Of a DNA stretch of 64,000 nt, positions 24,119 through 35,552 are shown in pieces. The first letter of the stretch is position 1. Every line of letters starts with the position of its first letter. Source of the stretch: Bugula neritina (Eukaryota > Bryozoa > Gymnolaemata > Cheilostomatida > Bugulidae); contig OZ037773.1 of the NCBI GenBank assembly GCA_964035545.1, forward strand, positions 3,548,251 to 3,612,250, written 5' to 3'. Below the pieces are notes generated by a model. That model ran no database searches. It was not told where the DNA came from and saw only the letters and a program-made list of their open reading frames with translations. The translations under genes and the position numbers were made by a program.

Positions 24119-24805
24119 TGCTAGAGATGTATTCAAGTATTATTTTATATTTGACATTTTGTATGCTATACCACTACAATATAATATACTACAGATATAG
24201 CATCCTGCTTCCCTGCAACCTTAGTTAGAGCTTAATATTGTTTTGTATTGAATACTTCCATGTATTCTATCTTTTCCCCATTTATAATATCTCTTTTCTT
24301 CTATACATAGTGTATGCCTACTATATAGAATAACAGTAACATTAAATAGACACACACTTACAAGGTTATACACCATGATACAGGACATACAACTAATTAT
24401 TGGAGATGGTACAACATTAGCCCTAAAAGTATACTTCCACATATATGATGTTTCGCAACAGGACTTCTAGCCTAAGGATTATAGCACTTCGCTCTTTAGC
24501 TATAAGATACTTATCACTTTCGTACCCTTACCTTTTATGTTGAGTGACGGAGCTCTGGCTACAAGAAGTAAGCAATGAGAGAACCTTCTGTCTAAACGTG
24601 GCAGCTTTGGTGCAGGATTCCAGATCTCTTGTACACTAGAGTCCGTCGTAAGCAGATGTGACTGAAGAGAAGAATAATACCGGTAAGTGTGATACCAACT
24701 ATCAACGCGTTATAGTTATACACATGTAGAATATTCTAGTTGTATGCATACCCTGTGTTATATTAGGTACTTAGTATTTGAAAACCCCCAGTACTCAATA
24801 TAACA
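24119..24805 (+). repeat. 3' LTR
   Basis: 687 bp, same length as the 5' LTR with about six substitutions, followed by the ACAG target duplication. Confidence 0.93.
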
Positions 24806-25283
24806 ACAGTGTTACTTGTTAGTGTTACATAATTCATGATGTTAGATAACTTTTGCATCTCTAACAAACCTTTATATATGTATAAATATTTAAGACTAAT
24901 AAATGATTTTTTAGTGAAAGCAAAACTAGTGAAGCAAAAGCTCCTAAAGTGACAAGATCGTACACTCCCTCAGCAGTAAGTTTGTTACAATTCTTGCTAT
25001 GTGTTCGCAAAATAAATTTAGTATAAAATTTAACATTAGGGTTCATAATATTTATTTTTTAAGTTATAACAGATTATATATCTTGAATTATAGGGAAGCT
25101 GAAAGCGCTACACTACTTTAAAACCCTCAAAATGACAATGAACAAGACCCAGCAAAGTATGTATTATATCATCGCCTACATTATTTCATTTTACTAGCAC
25201 AGATATTACATTTTCCATTCTATTGTATTGTAAAAATCATTCCTTAATTAATGCTTTGATGAACTATTTATTTTCATTTTAGG

Positions 25284-25658
25284 ATTGATGATGATAAGCA
25301 AATTTACCTACAAGATGAAAAAACGTTTCAGGCAACAAAACTGACTTTCCATAGGGAAGCTGATAGGGTTATTATAACCTACAATCACGAAAAACAATTT
25401 AACATTAAATCTTCTGAGTTCATAGGTGAGCTAAAGTGTTATACATACACAATACCTAATGGTGGCCCATGCTTGTATGCTAAGAAAAGTAGAGTTCTAG
25501 AAAATTTGAAGGGTCAGGCTAGTAAAATAATTGGAAAAAAGGTAAAATTCCATGGCAAAAATGAGAGCAGCCCACTCTTTGGCTTTTATGTAGATGTGGT
25601 ATGTAATTTAGAGGACAAAATGCCGCTTATATGGAAAGGTAGTTTTGTTGCCAGTTGA
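25284..25658 (+). CDS. Orphan open exon, unrecognised protein
   Basis: After a good acceptor (TTTTCATTTTAG at 25283) a frame stays open for 124 codons to TGA at 25656-25658. It includes HREADRVIITYNHEKQF and GGPCLYAKKSRVLENLKGQ, amino-acid wording that looks selected rather than random. Upstream pieces bounded by splice-like signals exist (24915-24975, about 25097-25157), but their phases do not join this frame: the middle one would enter it out of register. Either an exon is missed or the gene is broken. It lies 0.5 kb downstream of the LTR element, and no family is recognised. Confidence 0.4.
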   Translation: MDDDKQIYLQDEKTFQATKLTFHREADRVIITYNHEKQFNIKSSEFIGELKCYTYTIPNGGPCLYAKKSRVLENLKGQASKIIGKKVKFHGKNESSPLFGFYVDVVCNLEDKMPLIWKGSFVAS

Positions 25659-27071
25659 AGAGCTGGAGAACTTGTGCATGAAGCTTACAGCAGGTCCGGA
25701 CCTATAAAACTATATAGTAATGAATATCTCTGGGCATTAGACTTATGTGAATTTATACAGTTATAGGACCTCGGTCCTAATGAAAAAGGCTATTTTAGAG
25801 TTAATAAGCCAAATCTGAAATTCCTTTTGAATTTTTCAAGATTTTTATAATGTATATTAACCATTATGATAATATTTTATATTTGTTTTTAATGGTAATA
25901 CTATATCTATAGTTATATATACTCAATACACCGTTATCTGTTCATTTTGCTGGGAATAGTTATATTAATGTTATAAATGTTATTTAAGTAATACCACAAG
26001 CCATTACAATAAACACTTCAGCTTTTGGTAGTTAGTAATCTAATAAAGACTGTTGACTATTTCTAAATGACTAGTACCACGGCTAGTCAGGGTGTAAACT
26101 GTTTTAAAACGTCCTTAAACGTGGCTTACTATACTATTAATGTGCTGCTTCAAATGATTACAAATAAAAGTTGCTAAATGATACAACCGAAATAAACGTC
26201 TTATGTGTATAATACAGTTTTTATTGTTATTCATCATGTATACCAGTTATAACATTAAGAAGACAAATCCTAACTTAATTATGTTTTCTAGGAAATTGAA
26301 ATGCATTGTATATGATTAGAAGCAGCATGATCAGCAGTGAATGTTCTAAAGCACTTAAATTAACCTTCGTTGTTGAAAGCAGACTTAAAAATCTCCAGAC
26401 TAAAGTAAGCATTGATTAGCAATCATTATAATGATTTCATGTCCAGTGCAGAGTACAGCACATCACTCGTGTGATAGGTACTATTTGCTATAATTATATT
26501 ATGCACTATTATCTACTCTGTCTTGTACGCTGCGTGACCTCCAGGACAAGAGCTGCTGTCACAAAAGTGCGAAGTTACAAAGTTAGCCTAGGGCCACACT
26601 GTGCGTATTTTCGCATGCTAACATTTAAACCACAAGTAGCAAAGGTGTCCACTGTATGCGTTGAGGAAACATTCGCACTTGTCGCTCAGCATTCAGCATT
26701 CGAATCGTCTCTGTCGTAGTCACCTAATTGGCTGGTAGTTATTTAGCGAGCCCAATTCTTTTATTTTTAAAAGCAAGTGCGATTTAAAAATGAAAGCTTT
26801 ATTTATTTCGCATCACTGATGCTACAGTGAAATTAGAAGAGTCTGTAAATTAATCTTGGCTGTCCCATGATCACATTGTCGTTAGCAGAGAATCAGTTTT
26901 AGTTACTTATATGTTGTAGTCAATAAATAGGTGTGCAAGTAATAAAGAAAATTATCCAATGAGAAAGAAGATGTAATATTATGAAAAGCTATCTACTCTT
27001 GGTATTTCAGACAATAATTACCAGTGGGAGTGTTCTTAAAAGAATTAGTAGTTATATGAATAAAATATCGC

Positions 27072-27155
27072 CATTAGAGGGCCCAGCCAAGTTTGAAAAG
27101 CCCTTCCATCAGGGGTTTTCTCACAGGGAGGGTGACTATAAACTTGCGTGAGTTT
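27072..27155 (+). repeat. SINE 3' fragment
   Basis: AAAAGCCCTTCCATCAGGGG, TTTTCTCACAGGGAGGGTGA and CTATAAACTTGCGTGAG match the 3' part of the copies at 35.5 and 47.6 kb. The tRNA-like head is absent. Confidence 0.5.
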
Positions 27156-28188
27156 TTTTTATTAAAGGAGTAAGATATTCTATTAACATCCGGTACTGCC
27201 GATTGGGTACTGCCGATTGTTTGCAAGGTTGCTCCCTCACCTGGCCTCTCTGTTACAAATGCTGTTGTGACATTCCAAGAGCATTGAGAGCATTCTTGCA
27301 TTATGCTAGTATATATGTAAACAGCAAGCACGCATTATTACAGCTTTAATGAGAGTTTTGTAGCTATGGTAACTATTCTGTGCAGCTTGTTCTGTATTTT
27401 GTATGGCACAGCTCATGTACAGCTATTTTGGCTAAAAAATTACTTTTTAGACAATTATACAAACCCAGCTCGCTATCTCATTCATTATTTTTCATTTACG
27501 CAGTCTTTGGTGGTCAGTACATCTACTACAGCGCAGTAAATGTTATTTTCATGTAGTTTTGAATTGTGATTATAACTATAGGAAAAAGAAAATATTTAAA
27601 ATGTAATAAATTGAGAAATATTAATTTGTTACCCAATTATCTTTAGGTTGTCATAATTTTATTGATTACATATATTACCTTTGGGTGAATTTGTCACAGA
27701 TATTAAACAAAGCGACATACTTATTCATATTAATGTCAAAATTCAATATAATTATGTTTACATATAATATATAGATTTCAGAGGATGTAAATTAGTTTAG
27801 ATGTTTAGTACAGGTCGTTGGATGTTATAATTAGGCTGCTTAATTATGTCTAATTGAAAATATTGAAGTTTTAGCAAATAATACTTACTCGTTCAAATTT
27901 AATTGATGCTTTAGCAAATACATACCTACTCGTTCAAATTTAATTGAAGGTTGTGATTCATGCATTTGTTGATAAGCAATGCTATGTATATTTTTTACGC
28001 TAATTTTCCTTCAGCATTTTTTTTGAAGTAGTAAATAACTTTAGCCTCTTTCAATAACAATCAATGTTCATAATATTTCACATCAATTAGTTATACATGC
28101 TATGGTTCTACAGTCTCCTGGCTGGTGAAATTTAATCTTCCTTATAGCACAACGTTCTGACTCAACTTAAATTCAATTATTGGCATCT

Positions 28189-28249
28189 ATTCGAACCGGA
28201 GACCTCCGGCTTGCAAGCAAGTGTGCTAACCAGTACATCACAGGCCCAC
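28189..28249 (-). repeat. tRNA-like sequence (tRNA pseudogene or SINE head)
   Basis: Minus strand reads GTGGGCCTGTGATGTACTGG, TTAGCACACTTGCTTGCAAG, then CCGGAGGTCTCCGGTTCGAA. It has a D-arm-like TGGTTAGCAC, a TTGCA anticodon-loop-like segment in a short stem and a B-box GGTTCGAAT. The acceptor stem does not close, so it is not a functional tRNA. Confidence 0.45.
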
Positions 28250-31205
28250 TGGGTAATTACCATACTACAGTGCCATATGTTGTCTCCGTGTACAACCCGT
28301 AGCTGAAATGACGAAATAAAATGCTCCACTACTATAGGTGAAAGGTGAACTCTTTGGCTAAACCTCTTAATTTTTAGGTTAGGCTAGTAGGGCAGTACCT
28401 AAGTTTATATACTAGGTATAAAGAAAATTGGAACTTCAGGGGTTCGGGCAAATAAACTATTTCAGTAGTTCAAACAAAGTTTTGAAGATTAATTTGAGCA
28501 GCCAAGTTAAAAATGTCTATCTAGACTTCATTGGGGGCAACATATGGGTCATCCCTTTATCAACATGAGATTCTGTAATTATTGTTGTGCATCTTTAAAT
28601 TTATAAAACTCTTAAAATATGGATTTTTGGACCACTTATCTCCTTACATTGCCTGCAACAGCACTTTTCATCTGCTCACCAACTTAATTAGCTTCGCCAG
28701 CACACCTCTGATGGAGCTCTAAGAAACCGAGCTACATCTTGCAAGTTTTCACACTAAATTCAGCACGGGGTGGGGGGGGGGTAAATATAGAGTATTTCTA
28801 CTTGAGAGCCCTGAATACACCATTGAGATATTAGAACCTTTCTAATCATATGAATGTTTAGTATGATCCACAATGAATATATAAGTAGCTGGTAGTTCAT
28901 TTGGTAAACCACAAGAATGCTCAGCCAGCTGACAACACCGGATTACTCAGAGGTAAGCTATAAAATGTATAGTGAGTATTGTTTTGCAAGAGATATTCAG
29001 CAAGCATGCATTAGCTGGCAAATTTTCTATTAACAAATCTACAGTTTAACTGCAAACTGGAAATCCATGTTTTTCTTTAAAATGGTTTGTAGCTTGCAAT
29101 ATTATGTTGAAACTGATACTTTGGCCGTCAAGTTAAGACTTTCCAATAAATTTGTAGCGGTGTGTATATGGAAATACATTTACATAATATTATATAAAGA
29201 AGAAATACAACTATATAAGCAGTCATCATAGAGCCTTGATTAGATAGTAAGAAAAGGTATTACATGATATATAAGATATACTGATCTTGCTGTAGGCAGC
29301 TAATACCAATATGATGACGCTGCCTGTCATCCCAGGAGACAGGTTATGTTAACAGACCAAATATCAGTAAAAACAAGTAAAAGAGTTCCATGTTTGTGTG
29401 TGATTTAGGCTAGAGAATAAGGTACAGGAAGTTGTTGTTTGTGATAGTTTGAGGTGAAACAACAAAAGTAGCCAGCATAATGTAAATATAATGTGACACT
29501 ATAATATTCCAAGTATGGTATATACTACAGCATGCAACTATAGTGTCACTTTAATATATATTATATATTATTATTATATCACTAATATAATACAGTATAT
29601 ATTACAACAATTATAATGTAATATTACCCAAATAGTATATATACTACAGCTAATATAATATTATATTATAATGTTGCAAATATGATATATATTACAGCAA
29701 CCATATCGTATAATGTTACAAATACCTATAATATATATTATAATATAATTTCATCAAAGTAGTAGATAATATTACAACAATTATAATAACGGAACATCAC
29801 AAATATAATATATGTCACAGCAATTAGAATAATAACACAGTTATGGTATGTATTTTGGCAATTAAAATACAGTATTGCAAATATATTGCAATATGTAACT
29901 CAATAAATGTAATATAAGTTAACAAATTTGATAACTGGTTTCAAAATCACAGTCTAGTAAACTCCTGATCTATATCAGTTGAATGTCTGATTGGAATCAA
30001 TCCCTTTCATAAATTATATACAAAATATAATTTTTATTTAAACTTGAAGTTACCTCAAAATTAATAGAAATTGATTGATTATAGTAACATGCAGTTAGCA
30101 GCTTACATGAAAATATTAAAATATTTGCCATATCTAGCTCTCAAAAATAATTATTATAATATATTTCCCACAACATTGATATAGTTCTTTAGCAATTATT
30201 ATGATTTCCATAAAGAAAACATAAAATACAGTAAAAACTCCCTAAAATAATGGCATAAGTTGCAGGTAGCAGATGGTGCTATATAGCAGGTGCATCCTGC
30301 TGTTCTTTCCACGTAACACTTCTAATTCTTCCTAGTAAGGCATAGTATAGGTCAACAGCACTTCAAACCTGATGACCTACCTATATAATATCACTGCCTA
30401 AAGGCAGCAATCAGTGTTCCTACACATCAAGTGATATCGGCTGCTCCTATAACTGGCTCATCAAACACTTACATTCAGCTGTCTAAGCCAGAGCTTCGTA
30501 GCAATTACTCAGTGGTAATGCATTTATAAAATAGAACATTACATTGTATAAGCTGTTTCAAGTAAGTTTTAATTATTCGTCTTAAACTCATGTTAGAAAA
30601 AGTCTTAAAGCAAATAATTTACATAGCTAGAAGTAAATTGTAACAGGGATGTACTTTGGTGAATCATTAAAACTGTTTATGTTTAGTTGACGTTGCGGTA
30701 TTCTACAATATACGAGTAATAATGTTGTATGTAATAAAAAAATATTAATTGAAACCAAAACTGTTGCTATACAAAATAATGATAAGGTAAGAAATAGCTT
30801 TCTTGTACAGTCTGCAGCAAAAATAAAAGATATCATTTATATGAATTGTTATACTTCGTATTTCTGCATCTAAAGTTAACAAGAACTTTTCATACCTTTA
30901 CAGTTTTTAGGTAAAAGTTACCAGTATGCAATACCCATAATATGTTGAACATTTAATTCACATGTATTAAAACGTATTATAAGAATTATATTTTGAACAT
31001 GTCACATTGCAAATACTTCACAAATAGTTAAACACATGTACGCTTCTCCTGTCCTGAGCTTATTTGTAGCATAAAATACATTGCTATTATTTTTATTATG
31101 ACACTTTTATTGAAAGAAAAGTTAGTTGCTTAAATTAGTATTACATAAGTTTCATCATTAAAAGCTAATTGCCTGCAATTTGTTTCAGGTCCTTCTTCTA
31201 TCACA

Positions 31206-32411
31206 ATGACGGGCCTATTAGATAACACAACAGGAAATGCTACGGCGGACATATCGAACACTAACATAAGTGATATTCATCGCTTTTACTTCCTAATGAC
31301 TGGAGTTGGGGGACTACCAATATGCTGTGTTGGCATCTTATCTAATATCATAAACGTTCTGGTCTTATCCAGTATGTTGCGCCGTTACCGATGGCCGTCC
31401 ATGTACTTCCTGCTGGTTCTGGGTGTTTCCGACATGTTTGTGCTGACTTTTTACATGATCTACATCGTTGTATGTGTGTTAGCGCCAGTCCAACCTCTTC
31501 TCTTTAAGCAGGATTTCGTCAAACACGAAGGCACGTCTGCTCATATTTTCTGCTCAGTCTGGTATATTCCTGCAAATATATTTGTGACTCTCTCCAACTA
31601 CTGCATCGTGTCAATGATGGTGTTTAGATTCCTAGCAGTATACTTCCCTTTGAAAGTTAAACAATTGTGTACAGTCACTCGGGCTAAGCTCACTTTAGCT
31701 ACCATTTCAATATTTTCATTTTTTCTTGTCTTTCCGGAGTTCCTCACCCATCGGCTGAAAACTGATGCATCAACCAAAAAGATATTTCTGGAAACTCTTC
31801 CTCTTTTCTCTAACAAAAATTTCAACAAGTATTATTATGGTGTATTAGAAGCATTCAACAGTATTATACCATTCATTGCGTGCGTCTTATTGAGTGTAAT
31901 GTTAATAAAAGCTTTATACTATGCTGGTGGCTCATTAAAAGGGCAAGGACAATTAAGAAAAAATTCAAAACGAAAGGCAGAACACAGAAAAGTAACTTTA
32001 TCGTTACTGAGCATAGCTTTGCTCTTCATAGCCTGCTCTCTCCCCAGTTTTGTATGTCGAGTTGTCAAGACATTGTTACAAGGTAGCGATACATCTGGGT
32101 ACTTAACATGGGCAAAGTTCAGGGCTGTTGCCGATATATCTCTGCTGATAAACCACTCGGCTAACTTCATACTGTATGCTGCCACCAGCAGTCTCTATAG
32201 GTCAACCTGTGCAAATTTGTTTTGCTGTCGAAACCACAGAGATTTGGCTAGGCAGGCGTCAGTTGCTATGTCTCTGAGGAATACGTCCCTCAGAGAATCT
32301 GTTGGCATTAGAAATAGTCCTCCGCTATGCCATAGATATGAGAGGAGGGCAAAGATTAATGGCAGCCCTGCTAAAACGACGTACAAGGCTGTCTCAAATA
32401 ATGAAAGTTGA
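31206..32411 (+). CDS. Class A (rhodopsin-family) peptide-type GPCR
   Basis: 401-aa seven-transmembrane receptor, coding region without introns, preceded by an acceptor TTTGTTTCAG ending at 31188, so a 5' UTR intron is likely. The N-terminus has several N-glycosylation sites (NTT, NAT, NIS). TM1 carries SNIINVLVL, TM2 LLVLGVSD with the sodium-site Asp. TM3 begins FCSVW and ends FRF in place of DRY, keeping the Arg. TM5 has the IIPF proline, TM6 the CSLP variant of CWxP, and TM7 NHSANFILY in place of NPxxY. The second extracellular loop shows no Cys, so the usual TM3-ECL2 disulfide appears absent. Overall wording resembles the FMRFamide/myosuppressin-type receptor group common in protostomes; the ligand is not deducible. 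The tail has a CC pair and a Ser/Arg-rich segment. A polyadenylation signal follows. Confidence 0.88.
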   Translation: MTGLLDNTTGNATADISNTNISDIHRFYFLMTGVGGLPICCVGILSNIINVLVLSSMLRRYRWPSMYFLLVLGVSDMFVLTFYMIYIVVCVLAPVQPLLFKQDFVKHEGTSAHIFCSVWYIPANIFVTLSNYCIVSMMVFRFLAVYFPLKVKQLCTVTRAKLTLATISIFSFFLVFPEFLTHRLKTDASTKKIFLETLPLFSNKNFNKYYYGVLEAFNSIIPFIACVLLSVMLIKALYYAGGSLKGQGQLRKNSKRKAEHRKVTLSLLSIALLFIACSLPSFVCRVVKTLLQGSDTSGYLTWAKFRAVADISLLINHSANFILYAATSSLYRSTCANLFCCRNHRDLARQASVAMSLRNTSLRESVGIRNSPPLCHRYERRAKINGSPAKTTYKAVSNNES

Positions 32412-32498
32412 AATGTTGGGGTGAAGATCTTTTATTGTTATCTTATGTCAAACTGCTGAAGTGCAGGTTGTAATAATCATGTACTAGGTAGATGTGTA

Positions 32499-32504
32499 AA
32501 TAAA
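32499..32504 (+). terminator. Polyadenylation signal of the GPCR gene
   Basis: AATAAA about 88 nt after the TGA stop, in AT-rich sequence. Confidence 0.55.
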
Positions 32505-33683
32505 ATTATTAAATATATTTAACAGCTTTATGGTAGTACAAGTACAGCACTGTTTGTTCTTAACCAATAGATGTTCAATAACTTGTGTTGTTATATAATC
32601 AGTTATGCAAGTTATATAAGAGCCTTATTTTATATGCTAAAACAATCCTTAAAAATGTAAAAGTATTTAATATAAAATTTGTCAAAATGAGTTATAATTA
32701 TAATTAATTGATAGTATTCATGTTATGTCAGTAGAAAAGTATGTTTATGCAAAGCAGAACCAATCAAGAAGTACTTAGTACCTTTTTAGCTTTATATCTA
32801 ATTTACTATCTTTTAATTTTATTTATATGATGGATCTCTGCATATTCTCATTTAGAGGAAATGACAAAACATTGTCTGTAGTATCGTTATGCAGAATATA
32901 ATGTCTTCGATTCTTAGGGATGTTTAGCAAAGTTTATATATTTAAATGTATTATCTTTTTGCTTTTGACAAGGTCTTAGTAAATAAAGTCTGTATCAAAG
33001 TAGGCACTTTAGAAGTTTTACTACATATGTTTCTTTAAAAAGTTGGTATCTAATTAACAAAGCATTGCAAAAACAGAATTACAAAAACACAACCAATCTG
33101 TTTAAATAATCTTTAGAAATTTTTTACATGCTGTATAGATAATAATTATGTTATAATATTTTGAATGATTATATAATTGTAACATACCATAAAATATACT
33201 ATAATGCAACCAATAAATATACTAAAATATATTGAATAAATATGCTATACATAAGAAATTCAACAAATATATTATAATATATTCAATAAATTTACAACAA
33301 TATAATATATTGAATAAATAAATCAATAAACTGTTATAAACAAAACAGCTTAGAATTGTTTTACCTTTTAGAATGTATTATGTTTCTATAAACTGTTTTA
33401 TTTGAAAACTGTTGCAAGTTGACACTTACAGGCAGGCACCAGCTTTTAGTTAAATAAAATTGATTGTAATTTTAGTAACATCTCAATCTTAATTAAGAAT
33501 GTGAAACTTTTCCAAAATTTATAATATACTGCAGATAACAACAAAAGCTGGGAGAATATGTTGAATACCTAACATTTGATTAGTCATAGAAGTTTAAGCA
33601 TAAAATCAATAAACAAAAATTGCACTTCCATTAAAATAATGGTTGAGAATTCAAAGTTTTGTTTCCGTTCGTGATAGCTCACA

Positions 33684-33689
33684 TTTATT
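33684..33689 (-). terminator. Polyadenylation signal after calmodulin-like last exon
   Basis: AATAAA on the minus strand about 42 nt beyond the TAA at 33731. Confidence 0.5.
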
Positions 33690-33730
33690 ATAAAAATGCA
33701 GCTAAAATCTTCTCCCGAGTTATTAAATAT

Positions 33731-33759
33731 TTACCGGGCAGACATTATCTTCACAAACT
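33731..33759 (-). other. Calmodulin-family last exon d (EFVKIMSAR)
   Basis: Acceptor TTTTTTTGCAG, same phase and length, stop TAA. It follows the calmodulin-like exon pair and probably belongs to it. Confidence 0.85.
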
Positions 33760-35246
33760 CTGCAAAAAAAAAATAAAACTTCATATTAATATTCTGTTAG
33801 TACAGTTGTCATGAAGTTGCCTACTCTTTGTTTATATAATATTTCATATTTACAAGAACGTTTTCATACTGCTCACAGTTTTGATGTTTGGTTTAGACAG
33901 CAGGCCTAAAAAGTTGCCACTCTGGTTTGAGAAGAGTACAGTAGATGGTTGATGCAGCAAATACCGATACATACAATCATGGTGGGTATATGCAGTCTTT
34001 AAAACACAATGGTTTTCATAGCAATCTGTTTTGTTATATTTATAATAGCTGCTTCATAAATTACAAATTATACTATGTATGCATGGATGCAATTATTTTT
34101 TAATTTTAAGTAATTTAAAAGAATAGACATCAATAATTAATTCAGGTTTCAATTTTTATTCATACAAGTATTATATTACATTCTACATAATCATGCATTG
34201 CGTTTTACATAAGCACATATTATTATAATATACATAAGAATGTACTATAAACTCACCTTCATAGTTTACAAGACCATCGCCATCAAAATCCGCTTGCTTC
34301 ATCATTTCTTTCACCTCAGCATCTGTTAGTTTCTCACCTAAGATCTTCATACCTCTGCGCAGGTCGGCTGCCGTGATATACCCGCTGCCGTCTCTATCAA
34401 ACATCTGAAATGCCTCCATTAGCTCTTTCTCTTCTCCCTCATTAGCATCCATTTTCTGCTTCATCATGGCAAGAAATTCAGGGAAATCAATAGTTCCGTT
34501 TCCTAGAAATTCGCATAGCTTAATGCATAATTTCTAAAAATGTTTTTTAATCTTGTAATACACAGCCTAGCAGCAGCAGCAGCAGTAGCAGCAGCAGTAG
34601 CAGCAGCTACTTCTCATGTAGGAACAGTGATTAGCTATCGAAATATACTGTTCATTAAAGATAATGACAGATCATAACATCGCATAGTAGTAGCAGATTT
34701 CTTTGCAGGAATTAGTACCTAGCTGCGCTATAAAACTGAACACATAAAAAATGTATTCTAATATTTTATTGTGTAAAAATACTTCAACACGTGAACTTGA
34801 ACTTTTCTAAATTTTATCGCAGTTAACAACACCACATCTATTGCAACCAGCACCATCATTATCTGCTGCAGATCATACTGCATCATGGTGCGCAGCAGAT
34901 AACACACTCATTATCAACAACAGAAAATGAAGGTGTTATCTGCAGCAGACAACAATACTGTTATTATCTGCTGCAGATAACAAGCTCACTATCTGCTGCA
35001 AGTAATATTGTCACTATTGGCTGTGGGCCGAAGCAAACTGAAGCAAGGTAAACTAAACTAAACTCTCTCACCGTTAGCGTCCACCTCATTAACCATATCT
35101 TGTAGCTCCGATTCAGAGGGGTTCTCACCCAGTGACTTCATCACAACCCCCAACTCCTTGCGGCTGATCTTCCCGTCTCCATCTTTGTCAAACAGCGAGA
35201 AAGCTGCCTCCAACTCGCTCTTTTGAGTGCTTGAAAATCCATCAGC
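33731..35246 (-). CDS. Calmodulin-like EF-hand protein (three exons, first exon not found)
   Basis: Minus-strand exons 35246-35072 (175 nt), 34502-34257 (246 nt) and 33759-33731 (TAA). Exon lengths and phases match the calmodulin gene next door (175, 243, 29 nt), so it arose by duplication of that gene. Four EF-hands with loops [36 protein letters not shown] (Asp instead of Glu at position 12) and [12 protein letters not shown]. All keep Asp at position 1, so calcium binding is likely. The central linker has one extra residue ([15 protein letters not shown]) and the C-terminus reads EFVKIMSAR. With an initiator Met it would be 150 aa. No ATG precedes 35246 in frame: a TGA lies just upstream, as expected if, like calmodulin, the ATG sits alone on an upstream exon. 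That exon is not evident nearby, so this set may be spliced to the calmodulin first exon at 42775. Confidence 0.85.
34565..34605. repeat. CAG/TAG trinucleotide repeat
   Basis: GCAGCAGCAGCAGTAGCAGC-type run in the intron between the calmodulin-like exons. Not coding in this model. Confidence 0.85.
34835..35015. repeat. Degenerate ATCTGCTGCAGATAACA repeat
   Basis: Five or more scattered copies of the self-complementary word ATCTGCTGCAGATAACA, some inverted, in the same intron. Confidence 0.7.
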
Positions 35247-35344
35247 CTTTACTCATGTAACAAGAAAATATTTCAGTACACATGACACAGTGGGGAGATA
35301 ACCTCTAGCATCAAAACACTGCAATATTTTTAATACAGACAAGA

Positions 35345-35552
35345 GCAGCCGTGGCCTAGGGGTTAGAGCGTTTGCTTAGTGAACATGGAGTCATGGGTTC
35401 AAACCCTGACAAAGGGCATTGGTCATGTTAGGAAGAGCATCCAGCCATAATTGCTCCTGTGCCTCATATGAATAAGTCCTTAGCCCAATTTAACAAAAAC
35501 CCTTTCCATCAGGGATAGAGACTATAAACTTGCATGAGTTTTACTATAATCC
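35345..35552 (+). repeat. tRNA-derived SINE, fullest copy
   Basis: The head GCAGCCGTGGCCTAGGGGTT resembles a Pol III A-box region and GGTTCAAACCC is a good B-box. The body contains GTTAGGAAGAGCATCCAGCC and the tail CCCTTTCCATCAGGGATAGA, ending ACTTGCATGAG. Shared in order with 47405-47612 and in part with 13436 and 27072. No coding capacity; mobilisation would need a partner LINE. Confidence 0.75.

Larger units (their letters stand above)
17104..24805 (+). mobile_element. LTR retroelement, gag - env-like - protease, no pol
   Basis: Two 687-bp direct LTRs (17104-17790 and 24119-24805) start TGCTA, end AACA and differ at about six positions (roughly 0.9%), so insertion was recent. A 4-bp target duplication ACAG flanks it (17100-17103 and 24806-24809). 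A primer-binding-site candidate begins 3 nt after the 5' LTR and a GGGGAGGA polypurine tract abuts the 3' LTR. Internal coding capacity (18911-23407) lies in one frame: coiled-coil Gag N-terminus, a TAG, Gag core plus Gly/Arg-rich region, an envelope-like glycoprotein, a TGA, then an aspartic protease. From 23408 to 24118 there is only AT-rich noncoding DNA. No reverse transcriptase, RNase H or integrase motif is seen, so movement would depend on an autonomous relative. Gag-env-pro order is atypical for Ty3/Gypsy or Bel/Pao elements (gag-pro-pol-env); I do not assign a clade. Confidence 0.9.
25659..31187. other. Intergenic AT-rich stretch
   Basis: About 5.5 kb without a convincing gene. It holds a SINE 3' fragment (27.07-27.16 kb), a tRNA-like repeat (28.19-28.25 kb) and AT-rich sequence at 29.49-29.89 kb with recurrent ATATATTACA and CAATTATAAT. 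A short ATG-containing piece ending in a good donor (GAGGTAAGC at about 28955) could be an untranslated first exon of the downstream receptor; joined to its acceptor it would not stay in frame. Confidence 0.4.

Noticed and set aside
28189-28249. Functional tRNA gene
   Set aside because: No closing acceptor stem and degenerate T arm; better as a tRNA-derived repeat.
28917-28955. Coding first exon for the GPCR (ATG piece ending in GAGGTAAGC)
   Set aside because: Joining it to the acceptor at 31188 puts a stop in frame before the receptor ATG; at best an untranslated exon.
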